From positions 1 through 64,000 of the forward strand of contig NZ_JBITLV010000004.1 in NCBI RefSeq assembly GCF_044465595.1: 64,000 nucleotides of DNA, in the 5' to 3' direction. Source of the DNA: Spongisporangium articulatum (GTDB lineage Bacteria > Actinomycetota > Actinomycetes > Actinomycetales > Kineosporiaceae). The notes under the pieces are model-generated. The model made no database searches, was not told the origin of the DNA, and was given only the letters and a program-made list of their open reading frames with translations. Below are positions 1 through 6,401 of the stretch, piece by piece; the first letter of the stretch is position 1; each line of letters opens with the position of its first letter. A program made the translations under genes and the position numbers.

Positions 1-120
1 GGGCCCGGGGGCCGGGCCGCCGGTCGGGGGGGGGGGGGGGGGGGGCGGGCGGGCCCGGGGGGGGGGGGGGGGGGGGGGGGCGGGGGCCCCCCCCCCCCCC
101 CCCCCGCCGCCGTGTCCCGG
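1..120. repeat. G/C homopolymer tract at window start
   Basis: The stretch has G runs at about 26-45 (20 bases) and 57-80 (24 bases), followed by a C run at 87-105. G and C runs in this order could fold into a hairpin, but pure runs of this length are also a common sign of poor base calls or gap filling. No gene can be read through it. Its distance to the tRNA is about 40 bases. Confidence 0.75.
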
Positions 121-129
121 CATGTGCCC

Positions 130-135
130 TAAAAT
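130..135 (+). promoter_or_regulatory. putative -10 box of the tRNA-Thr promoter
   Basis: TAAAAT lies 10 bases upstream of the mature tRNA 5' end, the right distance for a sigma-70-type -10 element. No clear -35 box is visible in the G/C-rich sequence before it. Confidence 0.4.
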
Positions 136-145
136 CGCAGGGCCC

Positions 146-218
146 GCCCGCGTAGCTCAGAGGCCAGAGCAGCTGATTTGTAATCAGCCGGTCGCCGGTT
201 CGACTCCGGCCGCGGGCT
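146..218 (+). tRNA. tRNA-Thr (anticodon TGT)
   Basis: The sequence folds as a complete cloverleaf. The acceptor strands GCCCGCG and CGCGGGC pair fully, the anticodon stem GCTGA/TCAGC encloses the loop TTTGTAA with TGT at positions 34-36, and the T-arm GCCGG/CCGGC carries TTCGACT. The discriminator base is T and the terminal CCA is not encoded. Its 3' half (from 175) lies inside the left attachment repeat of the integrated element, so the tRNA was rebuilt by integration and stays intact. Confidence 0.93.
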
Positions 219-220
219 CC
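175..220 (+). repeat. attL (left 46-bp attachment repeat, tRNA 3' half)
   Basis: This copy is identical over 46 bases to 17372-17417. It runs from the anticodon loop of the tRNA through the T-arm and acceptor strand to two bases past the discriminator. The bases outside the repeat differ at both ends, so these are the limits of identity. Confidence 0.92.
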
Positions 221-252
221 GTTCGGTCACGGTCCATCAGGGCTCTGACCTG

Positions 253-1608
253 CTAGGACTCGGCGCCTCCCTTCCCGCTCTCGGAGAGGGAGGCTGCTGA
301 TTCGGCCTCCTTGCTCACGGATTGCTCACGCCGGTGCTTCGTGACGGCCTCCGAGGCGGCCTCCACCTGAAGCGCCGTGGCCTTCTTCAGGACGTGCGCG
401 TACACCTGGCGGGTGATCGCCGGCGACGAGTGGCCGAGGATCATCTGGACGATCTCGATGGGCACGCCGCCCGACAGCAGCAGCGAGCAGGCGCCGTGCC
501 GGGTGTCGTGCAGCCGGATCCTCGGGAGCTCGCAGGCCTTGATGTGGGCCTCGAAGTCACGGCTCAGGCTGCCGGGCCGCAGCGGGTTCCCGTCGACCTC
601 GCAGAACACGAGGTCGTGGTCGGCATAGTCGTCGCCGAACGGCTTGCGCTCGGCGAGCTGCATCACCCGGTGCGCGGTCAGCGCGGCCTGGGCGGCGCCG
701 ACGAGCGGCACCCACCGGCGGCCGGCCCGGGACTTCGGCTCCTTCAGCAGTCGCCCGCCGTGGTCGCCGCCGCAGACCTTGCACTCACGGTCCTCGGGGC
801 GGATCGCCTTGCTGCTGACCTCGATGAGGGTCTGGCCGATGGTGATGCCGGCGCCGCCCTCGTCGATGTCCGACCAGCGGAGCCCGCACAGCTCGGCCCG
901 GCGCAGCCCGGCGTAGGCGGCCACCTCGTACAGGGCGGAGAGCCGGTCCTCGGAGACGTGGTCGAGGAACCGGGCGGTCTGCTCGGGCTCCCAGACGGTG
1001 AACTCGTGGTGCTCGGCCTTCGGGATCGAGTCCATGCGGCCCTGGGCCGGGTTGACCGTGATGAGGCCACGGCGCTGGGCGGCGGCGAGTGCGGCGCGGA
1101 GGGTGCGCCGGTAGGCCGCGACCGTCGACGCGGAACGCTTCTCGACGCGCTGGCCGACGTTGCCCTTCGGGCGCTCACCCGTGATCGGCTTCGCCACCTC
1201 ACGGATCGCGTTCTCGACATGGTGCCGGCGGACGGCGCGTAGACGCATGTGCCCGAGCAGCGGCTTCCACACGTCCCGGACGTGCCCGGTGTAGCTGATC
1301 ATCGTCTTGACGGCGAGGCGCTCGCCGGACTCCTCGAGCCACTGGTCGAGCCACGCCCCGAGAGTCATCCCCTGGTCGTTCGACCATGAGCCGTCCTCGA
1401 TCTCGGAGAGGACGACGTGCATGGCGGCCTCGGCCTCGCGGCGCGTGGAGAACCCGCCCTGGGTGGTCTGCTTGCGCTTGCCGGTGGCCTGGTCGCGGCC
1501 GGCATCGACTGTGTAGCCCCACGAGCCATGTGCCTTCCGGCAGTCCTTCACCCTCTTGCCGTCGGCGTCGCGGCACTGGCACCTCTTGGAGACGCTGCCC
1601 TTAGCCAT
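253..1608 (-). CDS. int: tyrosine recombinase (site-specific integrase)
   Basis: This 451-residue protein should catalyse integration of the element into, and together with the excisionase removal from, the tRNA-Thr site. The N-terminal part (about 1-60) resembles the arm-binding domain of actinophage and AICE integrases, and a SAM-like core-binding domain spans about 80-185. The catalytic domain shows R236 (AGLRRAEL), H367/R370 in HDTRH, H393 in LGHSS and the nucleophile candidate Y403. A CxxC insertion (ECKVCGGDH, about 275-284) is also seen in related actinobacterial integrases. The gene ends 33 bases from the tRNA repeat, the usual place for int. The ATG start overlaps the stop of the upstream regulator (TGATG), so the two are co-transcribed. 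Confidence 0.95.
   Translation of the reverse strand: MAKGSVSKRCQCRDADGKRVKDCRKAHGSWGYTVDAGRDQATGKRKQTTQGGFSTRREAEAAMHVVLSEIEDGSWSNDQGMTLGAWLDQWLEESGERLAVKTMISYTGHVRDVWKPLLGHMRLRAVRRHHVENAIREVAKPITGERPKGNVGQRVEKRSASTVAAYRRTLRAALAAAQRRGLITVNPAQGRMDSIPKAEHHEFTVWEPEQTARFLDHVSEDRLSALYEVAAYAGLRRAELCGLRWSDIDEGGAGITIGQTLIEVSSKAIRPEDRECKVCGGDHGGRLLKEPKSRAGRRWVPLVGAAQAALTAHRVMQLAERKPFGDDYADHDLVFCEVDGNPLRPGSLSRDFEAHIKACELPRIRLHDTRHGACSLLLSGGVPIEIVQMILGHSSPAITRQVYAHVLKKATALQVEAASEAVTKHRREQSVSKEAESAASLSESGKGGAES
311..330. repeat. candidate integrase arm site, left (two TTGCTCAC copies 11 bp apart)
   Basis: TTGCTCAC occurs at 311-318 and 322-329. The 20-base block matches 17236-17255 at 18 of 20 positions, in the same orientation and with the same 11-bp spacing. 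It lies 90 bp inside the left core repeat, within the 3' end of int. Repeated sites flanking the core on both sides are the arrangement of arm-type sites in lambda-like attP. Assignment to the integrase is inference. Confidence 0.5.
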
Positions 1609-2297
1609 CAGTCGACCTCGAGCCGACGTGGTAGGCCAGCGAACATGCGCCTCTGCTGGGCGTTGGGGGAGTCTGACGTGAGCCAGTGGTTCGGTAGGTC
1701 GGTCGCTTCGCGCTCGGCTAGGTCATCGGGCAGGTCGGGCAAGGGGTCGCCTGCTGCGCGCATCTGTGCGCGCACTACCAGCAGCTGCTCCCACGCGGCC
1801 GTCCGAATCTCGGGGAGGCTCATGAACTGCTGCACGAGGAAGTCCTGATGCCGAAGCAGCCGCGCCAACCGGCCGGCGGGTTCGTCCGGCTCCGCGTCGT
1901 CTGACCACGGGGATCGCGACTCCGGGCTGGACCACCAGGCCAGCGCTTCCCCGGTCGTAACCCGACGTCCGGGAAGAACCTCGACCGACAATCCTGTCTC
2001 GTCCTCGGCCGCCCACTCTGTGATGGGAGAACCGTCCAGGGCCGGAGGGTACGGCAGAAGGAGGCCGGTCGGCGGGACACGCAAGATCGCAGCGAAGAGC
2101 ATCAGCTCGGAGACACTTACGTGGGGGCGACGGCCGGTCTCGAAGTTGGCGAGGACCTGGCGCGTGATTGGAACGCCGGCGGCGCTCATGGCGTCGGCCA
2201 GGGCTTGGGCGCTCATCTTCCGATCGAGCCGCCAGTATCGAACGTTGCTGGCCACGACACGCGCAGTGTCTTCGCTCCACGTCGCGTCATCCGCCAT
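1608..2297 (-). CDS. XRE-family helix-turn-helix regulator
   Basis: This is a probable transcriptional regulator of about 229 residues. The N-terminal 70 residues read as an XRE-type HTH: an N-terminal helix with RYWRLDRKMSAQALADAM, then the recognition part ending in TRQVLANFETGRRPHVSV. The C-terminal two thirds are unassigned and acidic, ending near RRMFAGLPRRLEVD. It is divergent from the excisionase operon and runs straight into int, so it is placed to act as the integration/excision switch. I start it at ATG 2297 (MADDATWSED). An upstream ATG at 2354 is possible, and neither has a clear ribosome-binding site, so the mRNA may be leaderless. Confidence 0.8.
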   Translation of the reverse strand: MADDATWSEDTARVVASNVRYWRLDRKMSAQALADAMSAAGVPITRQVLANFETGRRPHVSVSELMLFAAILRVPPTGLLLPYPPALDGSPITEWAAEDETGLSVEVLPGRRVTTGEALAWWSSPESRSPWSDDAEPDEPAGRLARLLRHQDFLVQQFMSLPEIRTAAWEQLLVVRAQMRAAGDPLPDLPDDLAEREATDLPNHWLTSDSPNAQQRRMFAGLPRRLEVD

Positions 2298-2357
2298 GAA
2301 GCAGAACTGTAGAGCCGTCGTGCCGTTGTTCTCCACAAGAACAGATAGTTGCATCAG

Positions 2358-2363
2358 TTGACA
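2358..2363 (+). promoter_or_regulatory. possible -35 box in the regulator/excisionase divergent region
   Basis: A consensus TTGACA lies between the two divergent transcription units, 70 bases before the excisionase start. I see no good -10 box at 17 bases, so this is only a candidate. Confidence 0.25.
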
Positions 2364-2433
2364 GCATCACGCAATACCGAGCACGCTTCAGTCTGTTCCT
2401 GTAGAGCGCGGACTAGTACGGAAGGTGTTCTCC

Positions 2434-2652
2434 ATGAGCACAACCCGCATCACGCAGACCTTTCCGGACCAGCCGTTGATCCCCGTGCTGGCCGCGTTCT
2501 CACATCTTGGGATCAGCAGATCGACGGGATACGAGCTGCTCCGGACCGGGGAGTTCCCCTTGCCCGTCGTCAAGGTCGGCAAACGGACGAAGGTCCGTCG
2601 CGTCGACCTGGCGCGGTACCTCGGCGTAACGGTTGGTGGTGACGCGGTGTGA
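2434..2652 (+). CDS. xis: excisionase / MerR-type HTH protein
   Basis: This small protein of 72 residues has a winged-helix DNA-binding signature typical of actinomycete excisionases. The helix FSHLGISRSTGYELLRTGEF is followed by the strand PLPVVKVGKRTKVRRVDLARYL. Such proteins bend attachment-site DNA and direct the integrase toward excision. The start is ATG 2434 with GGAAGG upstream; an in-frame ATG three codons earlier would lie closer to that site. Its stop overlaps the next start (GTGA at 2649-2652), making it the first gene of the rightward operon. Confidence 0.88.
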   Translation: MSTTRITQTFPDQPLIPVLAAFSHLGISRSTGYELLRTGEFPLPVVKVGKRTKVRRVDLARYLGVTVGGDAV

Positions 2653-3065
2653 AGAAGTCGCGAGAGGCAGCAACTTCAGCGGGCGCTCCAGCAAACGAAC
2701 GCCGCCCACAGCCTGGCAGGGCTGGGGCGGCCGAGGAGGTCGTGCAGCTGGGTGGCGGCGCGGACTCAGAACTGAGCATAGACGCCGACCGGATCGGCTG
2801 GCGGGCGGACATCGACGCCCTGATCGAGGCGAGGGCTCGGACCGGCGTGCCGTTCACCGCGGATGACATCCGGACCGACGCCCTCAACAGCGGAATCCCG
2901 CTGCCGTCGCACCCCTCGGCATGGGGTACCCGCTTTCGGCTTGCCTGCGACCGTCACGTCATCGAAGCCGTCGGGGTCGGCGTCTCCTCGCGCCCCGTCC
3001 GGCGAGGACTGCACCACCGGTGGGTAGGCACCAGGTTCTGGCGTGACCAGAGGTCGGCGGGATGA
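2649..3065 (+). CDS. hypothetical protein of the replication module
   Basis: The product has 138 residues and no function I can name with confidence. The N-terminal 45 residues are low-complexity and probably disordered. The C-terminal part (about 55-135), with segments FTADDIRTDALNSGIPLPSH, AWGTRF and a basic, tryptophan-rich end, resembles small proteins that sit next to replication genes in actinophages. It overlaps the excisionase stop by GTGA and the next gene by ATGA (3062-3065), so the three are translationally coupled. The link to replication rests on position and a remembered resemblance only. Confidence 0.72.
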   Translation: MKKSREAATSAGAPANERRPQPGRAGAAEEVVQLGGGADSELSIDADRIGWRADIDALIEARARTGVPFTADDIRTDALNSGIPLPSHPSAWGTRFRLACDRHVIEAVGVGVSSRPVRRGLHHRWVGTRFWRDQRSAG

Positions 3066-3736
3066 GCGTCGAGGCGATCTCCCTTGCACTGCACCACTCG
3101 CGTGCCACGGGGACGGTGAAGCTCGTACTGATCGGCATCGCCAACCATGAAGGCGACGGCGGCTCCTGGCCGTCCATCGCGACGCTGGCCCGCTACGCCA
3201 ACGCCTCCGAGCGCACCGTCCAACGAGCCATCCGGCAGCTCGAAGAACTAGGCGAGGTCGTCGTCGCCATCCAGGCCGGCGGACTGGCCGATCTTGACCA
3301 CCGGTACCGGCCGAACCGTTACGAGGTGACCCTCCGCTGCCCACCCGACTGCGACGGCACCACACGCCACCGGATCAGGGGTGACGCAGGTGTCACCCCC
3401 AGGGGTGACGCTGGTGTCGCGGCGGGGGTGACGCTGGTGTCACCCAAACCGTCCTTGAACCATCCTTCTGAATCGTCCATGGCCTCACGGCAGGGCTCAC
3501 CCGCTCCGCGGCCGAGCGCGATCCAGCAAGACGACCGCGAGTTGCTGGCCGAGATCGCCGCGGCGCACGGCCTCGAAGACGACCTCGGCGACATCGCCGC
3601 CTGCCTCCGCAGTTGCTACGGCGCCCGCTTCCCCGGGCGATGGCTCGCAGCACGCCACGATGCCGGTGAGCTCGACGGGCTACTTCACGCCCAGGGCATC
3701 GCATCAACCTGCTGGCGCCACGAACGCCGAGCCTGA
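3062..3736 (+). CDS. helix-turn-helix protein, putative replication initiator
   Basis: The N-terminal domain of this 224-residue protein (about 1-80) reads as a winged HTH of the type found in phage and plasmid initiators: WPSIATLARYANASERTVQR, then a second helix IRQLEELGEV. A flexible middle (about 100-145) is rich in Gly, Val, Thr and Pro and is encoded by three near-identical DNA repeats. The C-terminal part (about 150-224) has helices of unknown role. In lambda-like phages the initiator gene contains its own origin, and the repeats here would fit that plan. A transcription-regulator role is the main alternative. The start overlaps the upstream stop by ATGA. Confidence 0.72.
   Translation: MSVEAISLALHHSRATGTVKLVLIGIANHEGDGGSWPSIATLARYANASERTVQRAIRQLEELGEVVVAIQAGGLADLDHRYRPNRYEVTLRCPPDCDGTTRHRIRGDAGVTPRGDAGVAAGVTLVSPKPSLNHPSESSMASRQGSPAPRPSAIQQDDRELLAEIAAAHGLEDDLGDIAACLRSCYGARFPGRWLAARHDAGELDGLLHAQGIASTCWRHERRA
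3378..3445. repeat. three iteron-like repeats inside the initiator-like gene
   Basis: The core GGGGTGACGCWGGTGTC occurs at 3378, 3402 and 3425, a spacing of 24 and 23 bases. The first copy is a perfect inverted repeat (GGGGTGAC, 6 bases, GTCACCCC), and the third is nearly so. The repeats are in frame and encode GDAGVTP-like peptides. They could be initiator-binding iterons of an intragenic origin or simply a protein-level repeat. Confidence 0.6.
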
Positions 3737-3748
3737 AAGGACACCACC

Positions 3749-4138
3749 TTGGACGAGCCCACACCCATCGGCCCCCTCGTCGAGTTCCTCACCGCCGCGG
3801 CCCTCGAGCGCGCCAAGCTCCGGGACCAGATCATCGACGGCGACCCGAACCACCCCGTCCAGCGTCAGATCCTCCACTGGGCGACCGAGCGCGTCGAACG
3901 CGCCCGTGAGGCGCTCCTGGCCGTCGGTTACCCGGCGGCCAGCGTCGACCAACTCATCCGAGACGCCGACCCCCGAACATCGACAGCTGACACCGCAGAG
4001 GACGTCGACACCGAAGGGCAGCTGCCCGACTTCACCGACTGGGTCGAGCAGGAGGCAGAGAGGAATACCGCCACCGTCACCCCGCTTCGGCGGCCTACCC
4101 CGTCGACGGACCCCATGGAGGAGCCGCATGGCCAGTGA
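3749..4138 (+). CDS. hypothetical protein
   Basis: This 129-residue acidic protein is not recognised. The N-terminal 75 residues look helical (LVEFLTAAALERAKLRDQII, then ILHWATERVERAREALLAVG). The rest is charged and probably disordered. The start is TTG 3749, supported by AAAGGA eight bases upstream; no ATG or GTG fits better. It follows the HTH gene by 12 bases and overlaps the HGG-motif gene by 11 bases, so it belongs to the same operon. Confidence 0.7.
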   Translation: MDEPTPIGPLVEFLTAAALERAKLRDQIIDGDPNHPVQRQILHWATERVERAREALLAVGYPAASVDQLIRDADPRTSTADTAEDVDTEGQLPDFTDWVEQEAERNTATVTPLRRPTPSTDPMEEPHGQ

Positions 4139-4775
4139 CCCCATGGAAGGCGCTCGCTGCGGCGCCACGACCCGAAATGGCGGTGCGTGCGGTAGACCAG
4201 CCGGCTGGGGCACCGGGCACAACGGTCAAGGCCGCTGCAGGCTGCACGGTGGGGCAGCTCCCCAGGTTGAGGCCGCCGCTGAGCGGCGACGCCAGGCCGG
4301 GGAACTCGAACAGGCGATGGTCACGTACGGGCTGCCGATCGAGACCGACCCTGGAGACGCGCTCCTGCAGCTCGTCGCGCTGTCCGCCGGGCACGTTGCC
4401 TGGCTGGCTCAGGAGATCCGCCAGCTTGCCCCTGAGGCGTTGACCTGGGGTGCATCCAGGCGCTCGCACGAAGCTGGGTACAACAGCGAGGGGCGCGTGG
4501 ACGTCACTACCGAGATCGAAGCCTCGGGAATCAACGTGTTGCTGGAGATCTATCACCGCGAGCGCGACCTTCTGCGGCGCACCGCCACCGACGCGGCTCG
4601 TCTTGGGATCGCTAAGAAAAAGCTGGAGCTAGCGGAGCAAGCTGGGGAACGTGCGGGCGAGTTCCTCAGGCTTGCGCTGGCGCCACTCAGGTTGCCGCAG
4701 GACCAGATCCGGGAAGTCATCCGGGCCGGCGCCCCGCACCTTCATTTGCTGGCCGGTGGATTCTCTGCGGGGTAG
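4128..4775 (+). CDS. HGG-motif protein, possibly terminase-small-subunit related
   Basis: The protein has 215 residues. The N-terminal 40 residues carry spaced cysteines and the motif CRLHGG (GARCGATTRNGGACGRPAGW, then GRCRLHGG). This pattern is found in actinophage proteins usually annotated as HGGxSTG-domain or small-terminase-like. The remainder is helical, with an EIYHRERDLLRRTATDAARL segment (about 140-160) and a likely coiled coil to about 185. The ATG at 4128 has GGAGGAG directly upstream. No large terminase is present in the element, so a packaging role would need a helper phage. A DNA- or metal-binding accessory role in replication is equally possible. Confidence 0.7.
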   Translation: MASDPMEGARCGATTRNGGACGRPAGWGTGHNGQGRCRLHGGAAPQVEAAAERRRQAGELEQAMVTYGLPIETDPGDALLQLVALSAGHVAWLAQEIRQLAPEALTWGASRRSHEAGYNSEGRVDVTTEIEASGINVLLEIYHRERDLLRRTATDAARLGIAKKKLELAEQAGERAGEFLRLALAPLRLPQDQIREVIRAGAPHLHLLAGGFSAG

Positions 4776-4983
4776 AGCGCCTGTTCGGCGGCCCAACTGC
4801 TACGGAAATGGGCACCTCCTACGACAGAGCCCCTTCGGTGACCTAGCGTTGAAGGGTTGGCGAAGCCGCCCAGGTTCCCAACTCGGGTGATGCCCCCGGG
4901 CATCGAGAAGTGAACCTGCTGGCGGCCCGCCAACCTCACTGCCGGCGAGCCGACGCCGCGCTTCTGCCGTTCCAGGCGAGGCA

Positions 4984-5325
4984 CTACCAGTTCTTGGAGG
5001 TCAACGGTTGGCCCGACGGGGGCGTCGGCGGATCCTGCGCGGGTCGTCCCAAAGCCCCGGGGCCATTCCGGTAAAGGCGCTGCCTCCAGGTCTGCTTGAA
5101 GGCGCCATCGGAAACTCTGCGGAGGCGATAGTCGGTCTGCTGCACGATCCACTCGCCTCGGCGGACCTCGCCCGGGAAGCCGTACTCTCGGCGGCCTTCC
5201 AAGGCTTGGTCGACGATCAGCAAGTCAACGAGCCGGCTACACGTCACGCCCGTGGGTAGCCACGCCGCGATGGCAGCGTCGTTGTCTCCGGTGAATTGGA
5301 TAGCGGCGAGCGCCCCCATGACCAT
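4984..5325 (-). CDS. small conserved phage/AICE-type protein
   Basis: This 113-residue protein runs convergent to the replication operon. It begins with a beta-type segment (MGALAAIQFTGDNDAAIAAW), then EYGFPGEVRRGEWIVQQTDY followed by a segment ending in a W-R rich strand. I remember this pattern, a predicted small-molecule or protein-binding fold ending in RGEWIV, from many small hypothetical proteins of actinophages, but I cannot give it a function. The proline-rich last 25 residues may be disordered. The 208 bases between it and the upstream convergent gene show no further gene. Confidence 0.6.
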   Translation of the reverse strand: MVMGALAAIQFTGDNDAAIAAWLPTGVTCSRLVDLLIVDQALEGRREYGFPGEVRRGEWIVQQTDYRLRRVSDGAFKQTWRQRLYRNGPGALGRPAQDPPTPPSGQPLTSKNW

Positions 5326-5391
5326 GCCGGAACAGTACGCCGCGAGGAGTGGTGGTTGAACATTCCGGACCGAGTACGAGAGGTGACCGGT

Positions 5392-6252
5392 TCATGCGCC
5401 TTCGGGCAGCGGCGGCTCGTTCTTCGGCTGCTTGCCAAGCCAGTCGTCAGGTCGATCAGCAACGCCGAGTTTCACCGGTTTCAGGTCTAGCTGGCGGGCC
5501 TCGAAGGCCATGTTCGTGTCGAACGTAACCAGCTTGACGTTCCGTCCAGAGCGGCCCTGCAGGCGCACTGCCTCAGCCAAGATCTCCGGGTCGCCTTCGG
5601 CGGTCGCGCCTGCGACCGGCGACGGAAACACGCGAACACGGACGTCTTTCGTTCCAGGGAGATCCGGTACGTGTTCGGTTACCTTGCTGGCGCCGAAGAG
5701 ACGCTCGATGCTGCTGAGGGTGTAGGCGGCTCGCCATCGTTGGTCGCGGCTTCTCTTGCGGCGGTCGAGTTCTCGGATGACGGCCATCGGAATGCCGATG
5801 ATGACGGGCTCGTACTCGCGGGCTTCGACCATGGCCCTCCAGTCGATCTTGTCCCATGTACGGCGGTGGCCGACGAAGACACTCGTGTCGGGCAAGACCA
5901 AGTGTCCGCTCATGATGCTCCAGAGCCCGAACTCGACCCTGAGGTCACGGTGAAGACCGTCGAGGATGCGCTGCTGACTGGCGACCTCGTGGTTGATCAT
6001 TAGGCGCTGGGGTGCCGGTGTGTCTTGCGCGAATGACCAAGCTGCCGCCGACTCGATCGCGTAGTACCGCCGCGTCATGATCAGCTGCTCGACGTCTCCG
6101 CTGTCGAAGCAGTTGCTCAGCAGGCCGACTTGCTCCAGTGCCCACTGCAGGTAGGCGATGTGGCTGCCGTTGACCGTGGTCAACTTGGCGGCTGCGTTGG
6201 CCACCGCCTGCAGCGCCTCGTCGGGCTCGACTCGCGGGCGTACCGAGATCAT
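5392..6252 (-). CDS. PIN-domain protein (putative ribonuclease)
   Basis: This 286-residue protein has an N-terminal helical region (1-110) and a C-terminal PIN fold. The four acidic positions expected for metal-dependent RNA cleavage are visible: D122 in LVLPDTSVF, E161 in VIRELDRRK, D221 in AEGDPEIL and D245 in LVTFDTN. Small PIN proteins are often toxins paired with an antitoxin, but this one is twice the usual toxin size and no antitoxin gene adjoins it. The N-terminal domain may provide regulation or targeting. It is transcribed away from the tape-measure-like gene. The GTG one codon earlier (6255) is an alternative start. A host-takeover or phage-exclusion role is only inference. Confidence 0.82.
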   Translation of the reverse strand: MISVRPRVEPDEALQAVANAAAKLTTVNGSHIAYLQWALEQVGLLSNCFDSGDVEQLIMTRRYYAIESAAAWSFAQDTPAPQRLMINHEVASQQRILDGLHRDLRVEFGLWSIMSGHLVLPDTSVFVGHRRTWDKIDWRAMVEAREYEPVIIGIPMAVIRELDRRKRSRDQRWRAAYTLSSIERLFGASKVTEHVPDLPGTKDVRVRVFPSPVAGATAEGDPEILAEAVRLQGRSGRNVKLVTFDTNMAFEARQLDLKPVKLGVADRPDDWLGKQPKNEPPLPEGA

Positions 6253-6365
6253 CACGCCGAGAAGTCTGCTCTGTTCCGGCTGCCGCTTTCCAATCGATTC
6301 CGAGTCTCGCGTTGCTTCGCAAGGTCGGCCGCGATGGCTTGGCCGGGTAACATGTACTTGGGGTC

Positions 6366-6389
6366 GGGTATCGAAAACTACTGATACCC
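6366..6389. promoter_or_regulatory. inverted repeat upstream of the tape-measure-like gene
   Basis: GGGTATC at 6366-6372 and GATACCC at 6383-6389 form a perfect 7-bp inverted repeat spaced by 10 A-rich bases. It ends two bases before the ribosome-binding site of the gene at 6402. It could be an operator or an mRNA hairpin affecting translation. Confidence 0.45.
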
Positions 6390-6401
6390 AGGGAGATCCC
6401 G

